A DNA stretch of 64,000 bases from JAPPLB01 sp965206655 (lineage in GTDB: Bacteria; Acidobacteriota; Terriglobia; Bryobacterales; UBA6623), in contig CBDBKC010000036.1 in the NCBI GenBank assembly GCA_965206655.1, forward strand, positions 186,001 through 250,000, given 5' to 3'. A model generated the notes under the pieces. The model made no database searches, was not told the origin of the DNA, and worked only from the letters and a program-made list of their open reading frames with translations. This document shows positions 44,904 through 53,651 of the stretch, piece after piece (within the stretch, counting starts at the first letter, position 1; each line of letters opens with the position of its first letter). The translations under genes were made by a program, and so were the position numbers.

Positions 44904-47444
44904 TTACTCGCCGCGCAGGACTTCGAGGGGTTTTCGGCCGAGGATTCGCCAGCTCGCCAGCCAGCCGGCCAGGTTCGCCAGCAGTGCCGTGCCTGCGATC
45001 GAGACGAGGTGCGGTAGCGCATCAAACCGGAAATCAACTTCGAGTAGTTGCTCCAGCAGCAATCCGGAGAATACCGTCGCGAGCAGGCTTCCCATCAAAC
45101 CGGCGCTGAGGCCGAGGATCAGGAACTCAACGGAGAAGATGCTCGTGACGCGCCGCCTTGTCGCGCCGAGCGTTTTCAAAATGGCGGTCTCGCGGACTCG
45201 CCTCATACGGGTCGCGACAACGCTCGACGCAAGGATCACGATCCCCGCCAGGATCGCGAGCCCGGAGACGAAACGGATGGCCGTCCCGATCTGATCCACC
45301 ACTTCCTGAACGATCTCGAGGACGTCAGCGATACTGACAATCGTCACAGCGGGAAACTTCTCGAACGCCGCTTTCTGGAGGTCGGCGGCGAGGTGAGGCG
45401 CGATGCGTGCCGAGCCGTAGAAAGCGGTCGGGACATCCTCGAGAGCGCTCGGCGTCAGGATGAAGCTGAATCCGGAACCCGGCCGGATCGCCTCGGCCCG
45501 ATGGATCGCGGCGACCTTGGCTTGGATGGAGCCGCTACCCACCATCCAAACCAACTCGGAACCTACTTTGATCTCGAGAGTCTTGGCAGTGGACTCCCTG
45601 GCCGACACGAGAAACTCATCCGTATCGTCTTCCCACCAAGCCCCCTCGATGACTTCGAGGTAGTCGGGCCGCTCGCGCTCCCAGGTGAGGCTGCGCGTGG
45701 CCCGGTAGGTCCGCCCACGCGTCCGTTCATAGATTTGATTGAGTGGAACGCCGTCGATCGTGACCAGCCGAGCCGCCACGGATGGCACCATGTCCACCTT
45801 GCCCTCGACGCCCTCGTGTTCGTTGATCAGTTTCTCCAAGGCCTCCCGGTCGGGGTTGGTGATGTTCGCCAGAAACAGATTCGGCATTTCCGGCGGTGCG
45901 CTCAACGCCAGTTGGCTGACCACGGACGCCTGCAAAATGTAGACGGTCAGGGTAAACATGACGCCGACCCCAAGCGCCACGAGCACCACATCGGCATGGA
46001 CCCCTGGCCGATGCAGATTCGCCACCCCGTGCCGCCAGGAAGGGGAGAGCTTTGACGGAAGCAGCCCCGGCAGCGCCTTGAGAAAACGCAGCAGGAAGCG
46101 GGCCATCAGGTTGAGCGCCAGGAGGCTTACCGCCAAGCCCCCCGCGAACCACGCGCCGACTTCGAGCGACTCGCTCAGCCAAGCGGCCACGCCGACCAGC
46201 CCGGCAACTATCACAACTCCCACTCCGAGACCCGTTCTTTTGCCACGCCGTGCCGCACTGGCTTCCATGTTGCGCCGAAAGACAAGAGCAGGCCGCACGT
46301 CACGAACACTCAACAGCGTCGGCAGGGTGAATAACAGAGTCGTCAACAGACCTATGGCCAACGCTTGTAGGGCCACGACGGGCTGCCACTCGAGGCCGGC
46401 CGGCACCGGAATGTAGTCCGGTAGAAACGCCGGAAAGCCGACCTGGATGAGCCATCCAAAGAAGATACCCAGCAGGCTTCCCACCAGTGCCAAGCCCGCG
46501 GTCTGAATCGTAAAGATCCGGATGATTTGCGAGGAGCGGGCCCCCAGACACTTAAAGATCGCGATCGTATCGAGCTTCTGCTGGAGGTGCGAGTACATCG
46601 CCATCGCCACGCCGAGCGACCCCACGATCAGAGCAACGAGGCTGACCAAGCTCAGAAAGTTTGTCGCGCGGTCCAGCCCCCTGCGAATCGTGGGATGCGT
46701 CTCCCGATAGTCAGTGATATAAGCGCCCTCGAACACCGCCCGCAACTCGTCGCGAGCTTGCTCGATGGAGATCCCCTCTGGAGGAAGCCGAAACAGGTAA
46801 CGCTGCGACGCCCGGCTGCCGGGCTGAATCAATCCGCTGCGGTCGAGCGCCCGGCGGCTGATCATAACGCGCGGACCTACGTTGAACGAGCCCGTCATGC
46901 GGTCGGGCTCGACACGCACGACGGCCGAGATTCGAAAGCTCTCGTCCCCGAGGCGTACCTCGTCACCGACCTCCGCGCCCAGTCGAAAAAGCAGGTCCCT
47001 CGAACCGGCGACAGTGTTCTCGTTTAGGACGTCGGCGAGAGACCCCGGCGGGTCCAATACGATATCGCCGTAGAACGGATAGGTCTTTGGATCCACCGCC
47101 TTGACGGCCACCATGAACGGCCTGCCGGATACTTGCGATGACATCGCCGATACGGCTTCGGTGACCCAGGTTTCCTCGACACCGCGCGCCTTGAGACTTT
47201 CGATGATTTCCGATTCTTCCTCGGTCGCCAGGTGATACTCGCGGACGGCGAGGTCGGCCGCCATGAGGGTGCGGGCGTCGCGAAGCAGCATCGTGCGAAA
47301 CGCCCCGCTGAACCCGCGAACACCGGCGACAGCTCCCACCCCGACGGCGACGGCAATCGCAATGAAGAAAAACTTTCCCGGTGACGCCCTTGCATCGCGC
47401 CAGGCAATCCGAAGGGCGGTTTGCGGCGGGAATGAGTTTTTCAT
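44904..47444 (-). CDS. FtsX-like ABC transporter permease (YbbP-type)
   Basis: An 846-residue permease with two FtsX/MacB-type membrane modules: helix at KFFFIAIAVAVGVGAVAGVR, a large periplasmic MacB-PCD-like domain, three helices around FLSLVSLVALIVGSLGVAMA, a second periplasmic domain and a last helix set (GLAILAGIVILASSVVATRM). Total about ten helices, as in YbbP-type permeases. The start lies one base from the ATPase stop. It would power lipid or lipoprotein extraction or effector export with the ATPase at 47446-48141. Confidence 0.85.
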   Translation of the reverse strand: MKNSFPPQTALRIAWRDARASPGKFFFIAIAVAVGVGAVAGVRGFSGAFRTMLLRDARTLMAADLAVREYHLATEEESEIIESLKARGVEETWVTEAVSAMSSQVSGRPFMVAVKAVDPKTYPFYGDIVLDPPGSLADVLNENTVAGSRDLLFRLGAEVGDEVRLGDESFRISAVVRVEPDRMTGSFNVGPRVMISRRALDRSGLIQPGSRASQRYLFRLPPEGISIEQARDELRAVFEGAYITDYRETHPTIRRGLDRATNFLSLVSLVALIVGSLGVAMAMYSHLQQKLDTIAIFKCLGARSSQIIRIFTIQTAGLALVGSLLGIFFGWLIQVGFPAFLPDYIPVPAGLEWQPVVALQALAIGLLTTLLFTLPTLLSVRDVRPALVFRRNMEASAARRGKRTGLGVGVVIVAGLVGVAAWLSESLEVGAWFAGGLAVSLLALNLMARFLLRFLKALPGLLPSKLSPSWRHGVANLHRPGVHADVVLVALGVGVMFTLTVYILQASVVSQLALSAPPEMPNLFLANITNPDREALEKLINEHEGVEGKVDMVPSVAARLVTIDGVPLNQIYERTRGRTYRATRSLTWERERPDYLEVIEGAWWEDDTDEFLVSARESTAKTLEIKVGSELVWMVGSGSIQAKVAAIHRAEAIRPGSGFSFILTPSALEDVPTAFYGSARIAPHLAADLQKAAFEKFPAVTIVSIADVLEIVQEVVDQIGTAIRFVSGLAILAGIVILASSVVATRMRRVRETAILKTLGATRRRVTSIFSVEFLILGLSAGLMGSLLATVFSGLLLEQLLEVDFRFDALPHLVSIAGTALLANLAGWLASWRILGRKPLEVLRGE

Positions 47445-47445
47445 C

Positions 47446-48141
47446 TCAGGCCGACAGCTCATCGGAAGCGACACGGCCGTCGTGGAGGGTAATGAGGCGG
47501 TCGGCTCGTGAGGCGAGCTCACGGTCGTGGGTGACGAGCAAAAGGGTCGTGTGTTCGGAGTGGTTCAGCTCGACGAGCATGTCGAGCACATGTCGGCCGT
47601 TGGCGCTATCGAGGTTGCCGGTTGGCTCATCGGCCATAACGAGCGGCGGCTTGCCCACAAATGCCCGCGCCAGCGCTACACGCTGTTGCTCGCCGCCGGA
47701 GAGTTGCACGGGGTAGTGGTCGAGACGGTCGGCGAGACCGACGCGGTCGAGCAACTCCCTCGCGCGCGCGGCCCCGGCATAGCCGTCGCCGGCCAAGTCG
47801 AGCGGCAGCAGCACATTTTCTTCGGCCGTGAGAGTGGGGACCAACTGATATGACTGGAAGACGAAGCCGATTTTGCGGCCTCGCAGCACGGCCATCTCGT
47901 CCTCGTTGAGGTCTTGAATCTGCTGCCCGTCGAGGATGACCTGGCCGCCCGAAGGTGTATCCAAACCGGCTAGAAGACCCAGCAGGGTGCTCTTGCCGCT
48001 ACCCGAAGGCCCCATGATCGCGACGAACTGGCCGCGGGGGATCGCGAAGTCAATACCGCGCAGAATATCGACACGGTGGGCGCCGCTATCGATGTTTTTC
48101 AGCAGCCCCCGTACTTCGAGAATCGGTTCTTCACTCGACAT
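47446..48141 (-). CDS. ABC transporter ATPase (LolD/YbbA-type)
   Basis: A 231-residue ATPase: Walker A MGPSGSGKSTLLG, Q-loop FVFQSYQLVPTLTAEENV, signature QLSGGEQQRVALARA, Walker B PLVMADEPTGNLDS and H-loop VTHDREL. It belongs to the MacB/LolD/YbbA group that works with FtsX-like permeases. ATG 48141 was chosen by family alignment. A tesA-like gene is divergent 32 bases away, as in the E. coli ybbAP-tesA locus. Confidence 0.9.
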   Translation of the reverse strand: MSSEEPILEVRGLLKNIDSGAHRVDILRGIDFAIPRGQFVAIMGPSGSGKSTLLGLLAGLDTPSGGQVILDGQQIQDLNEDEMAVLRGRKIGFVFQSYQLVPTLTAEENVLLPLDLAGDGYAGAARARELLDRVGLADRLDHYPVQLSGGEQQRVALARAFVGKPPLVMADEPTGNLDSANGRHVLDMLVELNHSEHTTLLLVTHDRELASRADRLITLHDGRVASDELSA

Positions 48142-48172
48142 GCGGACGCGGCAAAACTTATTATGGCAGTAA

Positions 48173-48883
48173 GTGCGATTCACGACCCTGTTCTGCCTAG
48201 CCCTGCTCGTTTTCAGTTGCAATCCCTCTCCCCCGGATAACGACTCAGCCGGGCAGCCTACCCAAGGGTCCGCCGGGGGCGGAGCGCCACCGCCGCGGCG
48301 GGACGGAGTGATCATCGCCTTCGGTGATAGCTTGACGGCGGGTTTCGGGGTGGATGCCGGGCTCAGCTACCCTGATCACCTGCAGCGGGAACTCGACCAA
48401 AGAGGCCACTCGTACCAGGTCATCAACGAGGGCGTCAGCGGAGATACGAGCGATACGGGCTTGGTGCGTACCGGCATCGTTGCCTCACGGAACCCGGATT
48501 TCGTGATCATCGCTTTCGGCGGGAATGATGGGCTGCGTGTGCTTGCCGTCGACCGGATGAAAGGGAATATCCGCCGCATGATCACGAGGCTGCAGCGAAG
48601 CGGGGTTGAGGTCATCCTCGCCGGCATCAAACTTCCGCCGAACTACGGTGCGGAGTACCGCGAGCCGTTCGAACGGGTTTTTGTCGATTTAGCGGATGAG
48701 TTGGGAGTTGGCTTCCTGCCTTTTCTGTTGGAGGGAGTGTGGGATCAGCCCGGGTCAATGCAGGCTGACGGAATCCATCCCACGGCAGAGGGCCACGAGC
48801 GCATCGCTTTGAACGTGCTGGAGGTGCTGGAACCGTTGCTCGAAGCGAACAAGGGGCGGGAGGCGACCGCGCCATCTTACTAG
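48173..48883 (+). CDS. tesA: GDSL-type esterase/lysophospholipase (TesA-like), lipoprotein
   Basis: A 236-residue SGNH hydrolase. The GTG start gives a lipoprotein signal (FTTLFCLALLVFSC). Catalytic blocks are block I IIAFGDSLTAGFG (Ser), block II NEGVSGDT (Gly), block III IIAFGGNDGL (Asn) and block V ADGIHPTAEGH (Asp, His). It hydrolyses acyl esters or thioesters in the periplasm. Divergent synteny with the ybbA/ybbP-like pair is conserved with E. coli. Lipidation is unlike E. coli TesA, which is soluble. Confidence 0.85.
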   Translation: MRFTTLFCLALLVFSCNPSPPDNDSAGQPTQGSAGGGAPPPRRDGVIIAFGDSLTAGFGVDAGLSYPDHLQRELDQRGHSYQVINEGVSGDTSDTGLVRTGIVASRNPDFVIIAFGGNDGLRVLAVDRMKGNIRRMITRLQRSGVEVILAGIKLPPNYGAEYREPFERVFVDLADELGVGFLPFLLEGVWDQPGSMQADGIHPTAEGHERIALNVLEVLEPLLEANKGREATAPSY

Positions 48884-48896
48884 CCCGGCGGCCTAT

Positions 48897-50144
48897 TCAG
48901 GGCGTCGGGACAGCGATCATGTCGAGAGTAAGGGTTCGGCCCGGGAAAGCGGTTCCGGCGACGAGGGCCTTCGAAGCGGCGGGCGGTCTCTTGGGATCGT
49001 AATATTCAGGACGGATCTCGTTGAGTTTCGTACTGGGGTCCTCATCGGAGGGGTAGTAGGTCGTCTTCGCCAGATGGTTGAGATCGCTACCGGTTTCGGC
49101 GAGCACCTGCTTGAGCGAGGCATAGATGGCGTGAATCTGTTCGGCGCCCGAAGAACCCTCGGCGCCCCACAATCCGGAAACGTAGATGGTGGAGGGATGG
49201 TAAACCTTGGCGATGCGGCTGAAAACGGGTGATGCATTGTCGCCGGGAGGGGTTAGGTATTCGAGCGGCTGCGACTGGGGCTCATCGGGGGAAGTCGCGA
49301 TGATCTCGATTTCGATCGGGTTGCTACTGGTCCATTCGGTGAACGCCATGGGCGGCGCAGCTCCGTCGAAGAATTGAATGATCTGCTCTTCGGCGGCACT
49401 CATCTCGGAGATGGGCTGCATGAAGCTTTTCACGTGAACGACGTGTTCGAGACCGAGCCCGACGAACGAGAGAGTGTCTTTGAGCTGCACCATGGTCGCT
49501 TTGGTGGCTTCCGCAATCGTGCCCTCGCGCGCCGCGCGACCGGAGATATATACGCGAGTGCCGAGGGGAAGAACGGATACGTGGTTCGCGCCCGCAGGGC
49601 CCGCGAGGGCGGCGCTACGCTTGCGAATGGTGGTCCCGGGCGCCGGAGTTTCGTCCGTTGTGGCGACGGCATCCATGGCGACGAGGGCAGCGGTGTTTGA
49701 GAAGGCTCCTTCGACCAAGCAGATGGCCGGACGAGAGCCCGAGGGAAATCGGGCCGCGATTCCGGCTTTCACCGTGTCGGTCACGTCAGCGCTTCGGAGA
49801 TAGACGTTCAACTTCACAACATTGGCAAGCGAGCTGCCTGTTTCGCCGAGCGCGGAATCGATACTGTCGAGTACGCGCGCGGTTTGAGCTGCCACATCGC
49901 CCGCGCCGACGATGGCGCCTTCTTGGTCGAAGGCGAAGAACTGAGCTGTGTGGGCGAGCGGTGATCCGGCGGTGACGACGGCGTTGGCTCCTCCCGCGAG
50001 AGGGTTTGAGCCGACATGGCGAACGCTTTTTTCGGTGGACTCAGGCGGCGGGGTTTCCGCTTCGGGAGACGCGCCACATCCGGAGAGGCTGAGCGCGGCG
50101 ATGAAGAAGAGGCTGCTAGTGATTCGTGAGGTCGTGGTGATCAT
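48897..50144 (-). CDS. lipoprotein with three tandem RidA (YjgF/UK114) domains
   Basis: A 415-residue protein. The signal ends in a lipobox (FFIAALSLSGC). Three successive RidA-like domains follow: residues about 45-160 (VLDSIDSALGETGSSLANVVKLNVYLR), 170-275 (LKDTLSFVGLGLEHVVHVKSF) and 290-410 (LKQVLAETGSDLNHLAKTTYY). Classical RidA proteins are single-domain cytoplasmic trimers deaminating reactive enamines; a covalent triple version on the envelope would be a one-chain trimer. ATG 50144 has a good ribosome binding site; ATG 50171 overlaps the stop of the upstream enolase-family gene (ATGA). The canonical catalytic Arg is not obvious in each repeat. Confidence 0.75.
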   Translation of the reverse strand: MITTTSRITSSLFFIAALSLSGCGASPEAETPPPESTEKSVRHVGSNPLAGGANAVVTAGSPLAHTAQFFAFDQEGAIVGAGDVAAQTARVLDSIDSALGETGSSLANVVKLNVYLRSADVTDTVKAGIAARFPSGSRPAICLVEGAFSNTAALVAMDAVATTDETPAPGTTIRKRSAALAGPAGANHVSVLPLGTRVYISGRAAREGTIAEATKATMVQLKDTLSFVGLGLEHVVHVKSFMQPISEMSAAEEQIIQFFDGAAPPMAFTEWTSSNPIEIEIIATSPDEPQSQPLEYLTPPGDNASPVFSRIAKVYHPSTIYVSGLWGAEGSSGAEQIHAIYASLKQVLAETGSDLNHLAKTTYYPSDEDPSTKLNEIRPEYYDPKRPPAASKALVAGTAFPGRTLTLDMIAVPTP

Positions 50145-50167
50145 TTCCTGCTCCGCGGTGTTCAAGA

Positions 50168-51412
50168 TCATGCTCTGAGCGCGTGTTGCTTCACGAGCTC
50201 TTCGGTGATGGCTGTGCCGAAGCCGGGCTTATCCAGCGGCAGATAGTAGCCTTTTTCGAACGGCGAGGTCATGGCCTCCATCAACTCGGTGCCTTGATCG
50301 CCGGTCCCGAAACTCTCCGCCCATTTGCACCTTGTCGAAGAGAGCGCCAGCGGCAATCCGTACAAGCTACCGCCGCGGTGGGGGATGAACTCCAGGTCGT
50401 GTTCGTCGGCCATGGCCGCGATCCGCCGCAGCGACGTGACGCCGCCGCACCAACTCACGTCCGGCTGCAAGACCTCGACCGCTTTGTGGCGGATGAGATC
50501 GGTGAATCCGAAGTGTGTGTACTCGTGTTCGCCGCTCGCGATGCGGGTGCTTTTGACCTCGCGGACGAGTTCGGCGTAGCCCATGAGGTTGTCGGGGGAA
50601 AGAGGCTCCTCGATCCAGTAGAGGTTAACTTCTTCGAGCCGCCGCGCCATCTCGATGGTGTAGTTGACGTCGTCCCAGCGTGATCCGCAATCGATCATCA
50701 GCGAGTTGCCGGGGCCGACTGTGTTGCGGGCTTTGGTCAGTCGATCGACGATGCGATCCATCCCGGACTTGCTCTCGAAAACGCCGTCGCGGATCGGAAT
50801 TTTGAAGTGCCGGAAGCCGGCGTCAAGCGCTTCTTCGACATTGGCGCCGGTTGCATATGAGGGGATCCGCTCTTTTGTTGCACCGCCCAGCAAGCGATAG
50901 ACGGGCTGCTCGGCGTGCTTGCCGAGAATATCCCAGAGCGCGTTGTCGACGCCGCTCAGTGCCATGACGAAAACGCCGCGCCGGCCATAGGCGTTTGCCG
51001 AAGTGTACATTTGGTCCCACAGCAGTTCGACGTTGAGCGCGTTGGCGCCGACAAGCAGATGTCGCAAATGTCCCTGGATGATCTCGGCCCCGGCGCTTCC
51101 TCCCGCGCCCAGCCCAAAGCCGCTGATTCCCTGATCGGTGTGAATGACGACGACGATGGCGCTACCGAGCTGCGCGAACGGCCCGCGATAACGCCACCGC
51201 GCGATGTCGAAGTCGGACTGGAAGTTCGGTTTCAGGTTCGGCCCGCGATCGGCCCAGAGCCGAACGGGGTAGGCGTCGACCGAAGTGATTTGCACTCGGG
51301 CCGAGGCGCCGCGGGCTTGGGGGGGCATGAGGTTCGCGGTGGAGGCCGCGCCGCTAAGAGCGGCGGCGGTCCGCAGGAACTGACGCCGACCTACACGGGA
51401 CATGGATTGCAC
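50168..51412 (-). CDS. Tat-exported enolase-superfamily (rhamnonate dehydratase-like) protein
   Basis: A 414-residue protein with a twin-arginine signal (VGRRQFLRTAAALSGAAS) followed by a mandelate racemase/muconate lactonizing fold. Metal ligands are Asp in LMIDCGSRWDD, Glu in WIEEPLSPDN and Glu in ASGEHEYTHFG; the LQPDVSWCGG and IPHRGG segments resemble L-rhamnonate dehydratase. Most of the superfamily is cytoplasmic, so export is unusual. Its stop overlaps an in-frame start of the triple-RidA gene. Dehydration of sugar acids yields enol/keto products, which gives a conceivable link to RidA chemistry; this is inference. Confidence 0.8.
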   Translation of the reverse strand: MQSMSRVGRRQFLRTAAALSGAASTANLMPPQARGASARVQITSVDAYPVRLWADRGPNLKPNFQSDFDIARWRYRGPFAQLGSAIVVVIHTDQGISGFGLGAGGSAGAEIIQGHLRHLLVGANALNVELLWDQMYTSANAYGRRGVFVMALSGVDNALWDILGKHAEQPVYRLLGGATKERIPSYATGANVEEALDAGFRHFKIPIRDGVFESKSGMDRIVDRLTKARNTVGPGNSLMIDCGSRWDDVNYTIEMARRLEEVNLYWIEEPLSPDNLMGYAELVREVKSTRIASGEHEYTHFGFTDLIRHKAVEVLQPDVSWCGGVTSLRRIAAMADEHDLEFIPHRGGSLYGLPLALSSTRCKWAESFGTGDQGTELMEAMTSPFEKGYYLPLDKPGFGTAITEELVKQHALRA

Positions 51413-51513
51413 GAGTCTAGCATCAGGTTGGCGGACGCGGTTACCGTCCGATCGGGATCAGGCGTGACTTCCGCGCCGATGCTCGTCACTTAGGGCCTGT
51501 GGGAAATTGGGCT

Positions 51514-51585
51514 AAGTCCACGGCGCGGCGGTTGAAAAGGCTGTGAGCAAGGAACGTCGGAGGGCGGCAACTTGGTGCAGTCCCC
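51514..51585. repeat. GGGGAC-type hairpin repeat, diverged copy E
   Basis: aagtccacggcgcggcgg on the left and gggcggcaacttggtgcagtcccc on the right match the arms of the copies near 54.4-55.0 kb. The flanking runs of T/A are weaker. It precedes the intron insertion site. Confidence 0.5.
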
Positions 51586-51621
51586 ATTTTGTCACAGCTC
51601 CTTCGGAAGCGAAAGCCGCGG

Positions 51622-51645
51622 ACCTCAACCCCGAGGTCCTCGCTA
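51622..51645. repeat. stem-loop forming the group II intron target
   Basis: GGACCTC-aacccc... GAGGTCC is a short stem-loop ending a few bases before the intron (followed by tcgcta). Unoccupied equivalents (ggacctcagaagcgaggtcc, then a/tcgctacgggt) lie near 54532-54562 and 54924-54956. Class C introns favour sites just after such hairpins. Confidence 0.6.
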
Positions 51646-52186
51646 GTGTGCCCAGCATGGGCTGAATCTAGTTGGCTGAAAGGAGCCGACCGGGAACTGA
51701 TGGAGGTAACTGTAGGGAACCGCAAGGCGTAGCCGCGAGGTGAAGCTGAAGGAAGCGGGGAACAAACCTTTGACCGTAGGAACACGAATCGGCAGAGAGG
51801 CCGTGTACGGGCGGTAAGCGTGCTAGCCAACGTGAAGCCCGAAGTCCATCCGAAGACGTGCGCGGTAGAGCCGGGCGGTGTGAAGGGAAAGATTCAGCAC
51901 CTTACCTGGGGAGATCTCCTCGGTGAGAGCGGAGGAGAAGTCAGCAGAGGCCGTAGTAGCGAGGAAGGCGGGTAATAGCGCCGGAGCGAAGGGCCGAAGA
52001 ACCAAGGAGCAAAGCGAGAGGAGCGACTCGAACCGAGGCGAAAGAAGTCCGGAGTCCCGGACCGAAAGGTCCTTCCCCATCGGGGGAACGCAAGGGGAGC
52101 AGGGGCAGGCAGGAACGGTGGAACCGGGATGGGCCTCCCTCCGGCGGCGACGAGGCGAAGTTCGGCGAGACTCATCGAAGAAAGCA

Positions 52187-53437
52187 ATGCACGAAGAACT
52201 GATGGAACAGGTGGTCGGAGAGGAGAACCTCGAACGGGCTCTGCGGGCGGTGAAACGCAAGCGGGGCGCGGCGGGGATCGACAAGATGACGACCGAAGAA
52301 CTCGAACCTCACTTTCGCCGTCACGGCACGGAGATTCGAGCGAAACTCGTGTCCGGGCGTTGGACGCCGAGTCCCGTAAGGCGGGTAGAGATACCGAAGC
52401 CGAGCGGGGGGAAGCGACAGCTTGGGATACCGACGGTAATAGATCGGCTGGTGCAGCAAGCGTTGCTGCAAGTTCTGCAGCCGATCTTCGATCCGCGGTT
52501 TAGCGAGTCGAGCTGGGGATTCCGGCCGGGGCGGAGTGCGCACGATGCGGTACGAGCGGCGCAAGGATACGTTCGCGAGGGCAAGGACTGGGTGGTGGAT
52601 ATTGACATCGCGCGGTTCTTCGACGTGGTCAATCACGACATTTTGATGCGGCGGGTGGCGGAAGTCATTCGCGACAAGCGAGTGCTGGGGTTGATCGGCC
52701 GGTATCTACGGGCCGGAGTGCTGACGGAGGGGGTGGTGGTGCGCAGCGCGGAGGGCACGCCGCAAGGCGGGCCGTTGTCACCGTTGCTGGCGAACATCTA
52801 CCTTGATGCGCTTGATCGGGAGCTGGAGAGACGTGGGCTACGGTTCTGCCGGTACGCGGATGACTGCAACATCTATGTGGGCAGTGAAGCGGCGGCGAAG
52901 CGTGTGCTGGCGGGGATCACGGCTTGGATCGAAAAGCATCTGCGACTGAAAGTGAACGAGGCCAAGAGCGGGGCGGGGAGGCCGTGGGAGCGGAAGTTCC
53001 TGGGGTTTCGTCTGAACCGCCAGGGGCAGGTGGAAGCAGCGCCGGAAAGTGTCGAGCGATTCAAACGGAAGGTGCGGGAGATCTGGTGCGGCAACCGCTC
53101 GGTCACGAGTCGGCAGTTACGCGACGAGTGGCGGCGGTACGTTCGCGGCTGGTGGGGATACTACCGGTTGGCGGAGCGACGGCGTGCGATTTTCCTACTG
53201 GAAGGATGGGTGCGGCGGCACATACGGAAATGTTTCTGGCTGCGCTGGCATGGCGCAACGGGACGCCGGCGGGCTTTACGTCGGTTGGGCATTGGGGAAC
53301 GGTTGTTGAAACTGGTTCCGGCACGTCGCGGCGCTTGGCGCATAGCGGCGAACGGACTGTTGCAGACAGCGTTATCGAATGCAACGTTGCGGCACTACGG
53401 GTTTGTGATGCCATCGGATCTTGCGGCGCGAACGTAA
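52187..53437 (+). CDS. ltrA: group II intron-encoded reverse transcriptase/maturase
   Basis: A 416-residue intron-encoded protein. ATG 52187 places MHEELMEQVVGEENLERAL first, as in the family; the longer frame from 51923 is intron RNA. RT blocks include GRWTPSPVRRVEIPKPSGGK, GFRPGRSAHDAV, VVDIDIARFFDVVNHD, GTPQGGPLSPLLANIYLD and the catalytic FCRYADDCNIYV (YADD). Domain X (maturase) follows with RQLRDEWRRYVRGWWGYYRL. There is no HNH endonuclease. It appears intact. Confidence 0.92.
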   Translation: MHEELMEQVVGEENLERALRAVKRKRGAAGIDKMTTEELEPHFRRHGTEIRAKLVSGRWTPSPVRRVEIPKPSGGKRQLGIPTVIDRLVQQALLQVLQPIFDPRFSESSWGFRPGRSAHDAVRAAQGYVREGKDWVVDIDIARFFDVVNHDILMRRVAEVIRDKRVLGLIGRYLRAGVLTEGVVVRSAEGTPQGGPLSPLLANIYLDALDRELERRGLRFCRYADDCNIYVGSEAAAKRVLAGITAWIEKHLRLKVNEAKSGAGRPWERKFLGFRLNRQGQVEAAPESVERFKRKVREIWCGNRSVTSRQLRDEWRRYVRGWWGYYRLAERRRAIFLLEGWVRRHIRKCFWLRWHGATGRRRALRRLGIGERLLKLVPARRGAWRIAANGLLQTALSNATLRHYGFVMPSDLAART

Positions 53438-53451
53438 GGCCGCTGGGTTCA

Positions 53452-53485
53452 ACCGCCGGATACGGAAAACCGTATGTCCGGTGGT
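53452..53485 (+). ncRNA. group II intron domain V
   Basis: A 34-nt hairpin (ccgccgga stem, tacgg/ccgta stem, AAAA loop, closing tccggtgg) with a CGC catalytic triad candidate at the base, followed by a domain VI-like stem (gggtggcgggg/ccccgtcaccc) up to the intron end. Confidence 0.75.
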
Positions 53486-53651
53486 GTGGGAGGGTGGCGG
53501 GGCCTCAATCCCCGTCACCCGACCCGATCGGGTGTGTTTAGACGCGGGTCGGGTGCGCGGTTGGGGTGGGGGTGTTAGTTGGACGAGTTTTGGTTGGTTG
53601 TTGGCTGTTGATTTTGCCTCCTGGGGCTGGGTGCAGGGGATCCGACGAGGG

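Larger units (their letters stand above)
51646..53528 (+). mobile_element. class C-like group II intron
   Basis: The 5' end GTGTGCCCAGC matches the GUGYG intron start. The 3' end is CCCGAT (ending in AY) at 53528, giving 1,883 bp. It contains a maturase/RT gene and a 34-nt domain V. The 3' exon begins CGGGT, the same bases that follow the hairpin in the unoccupied repeats, which supports the boundaries. It lacks an endonuclease domain, as class C introns do. Confidence 0.8.

Noticed and set aside
51923..52186. N-terminal extension of the intron reverse transcriptase
   Set aside because: This is intron RNA sequence; family members start at the MHEELM-like position (52187).
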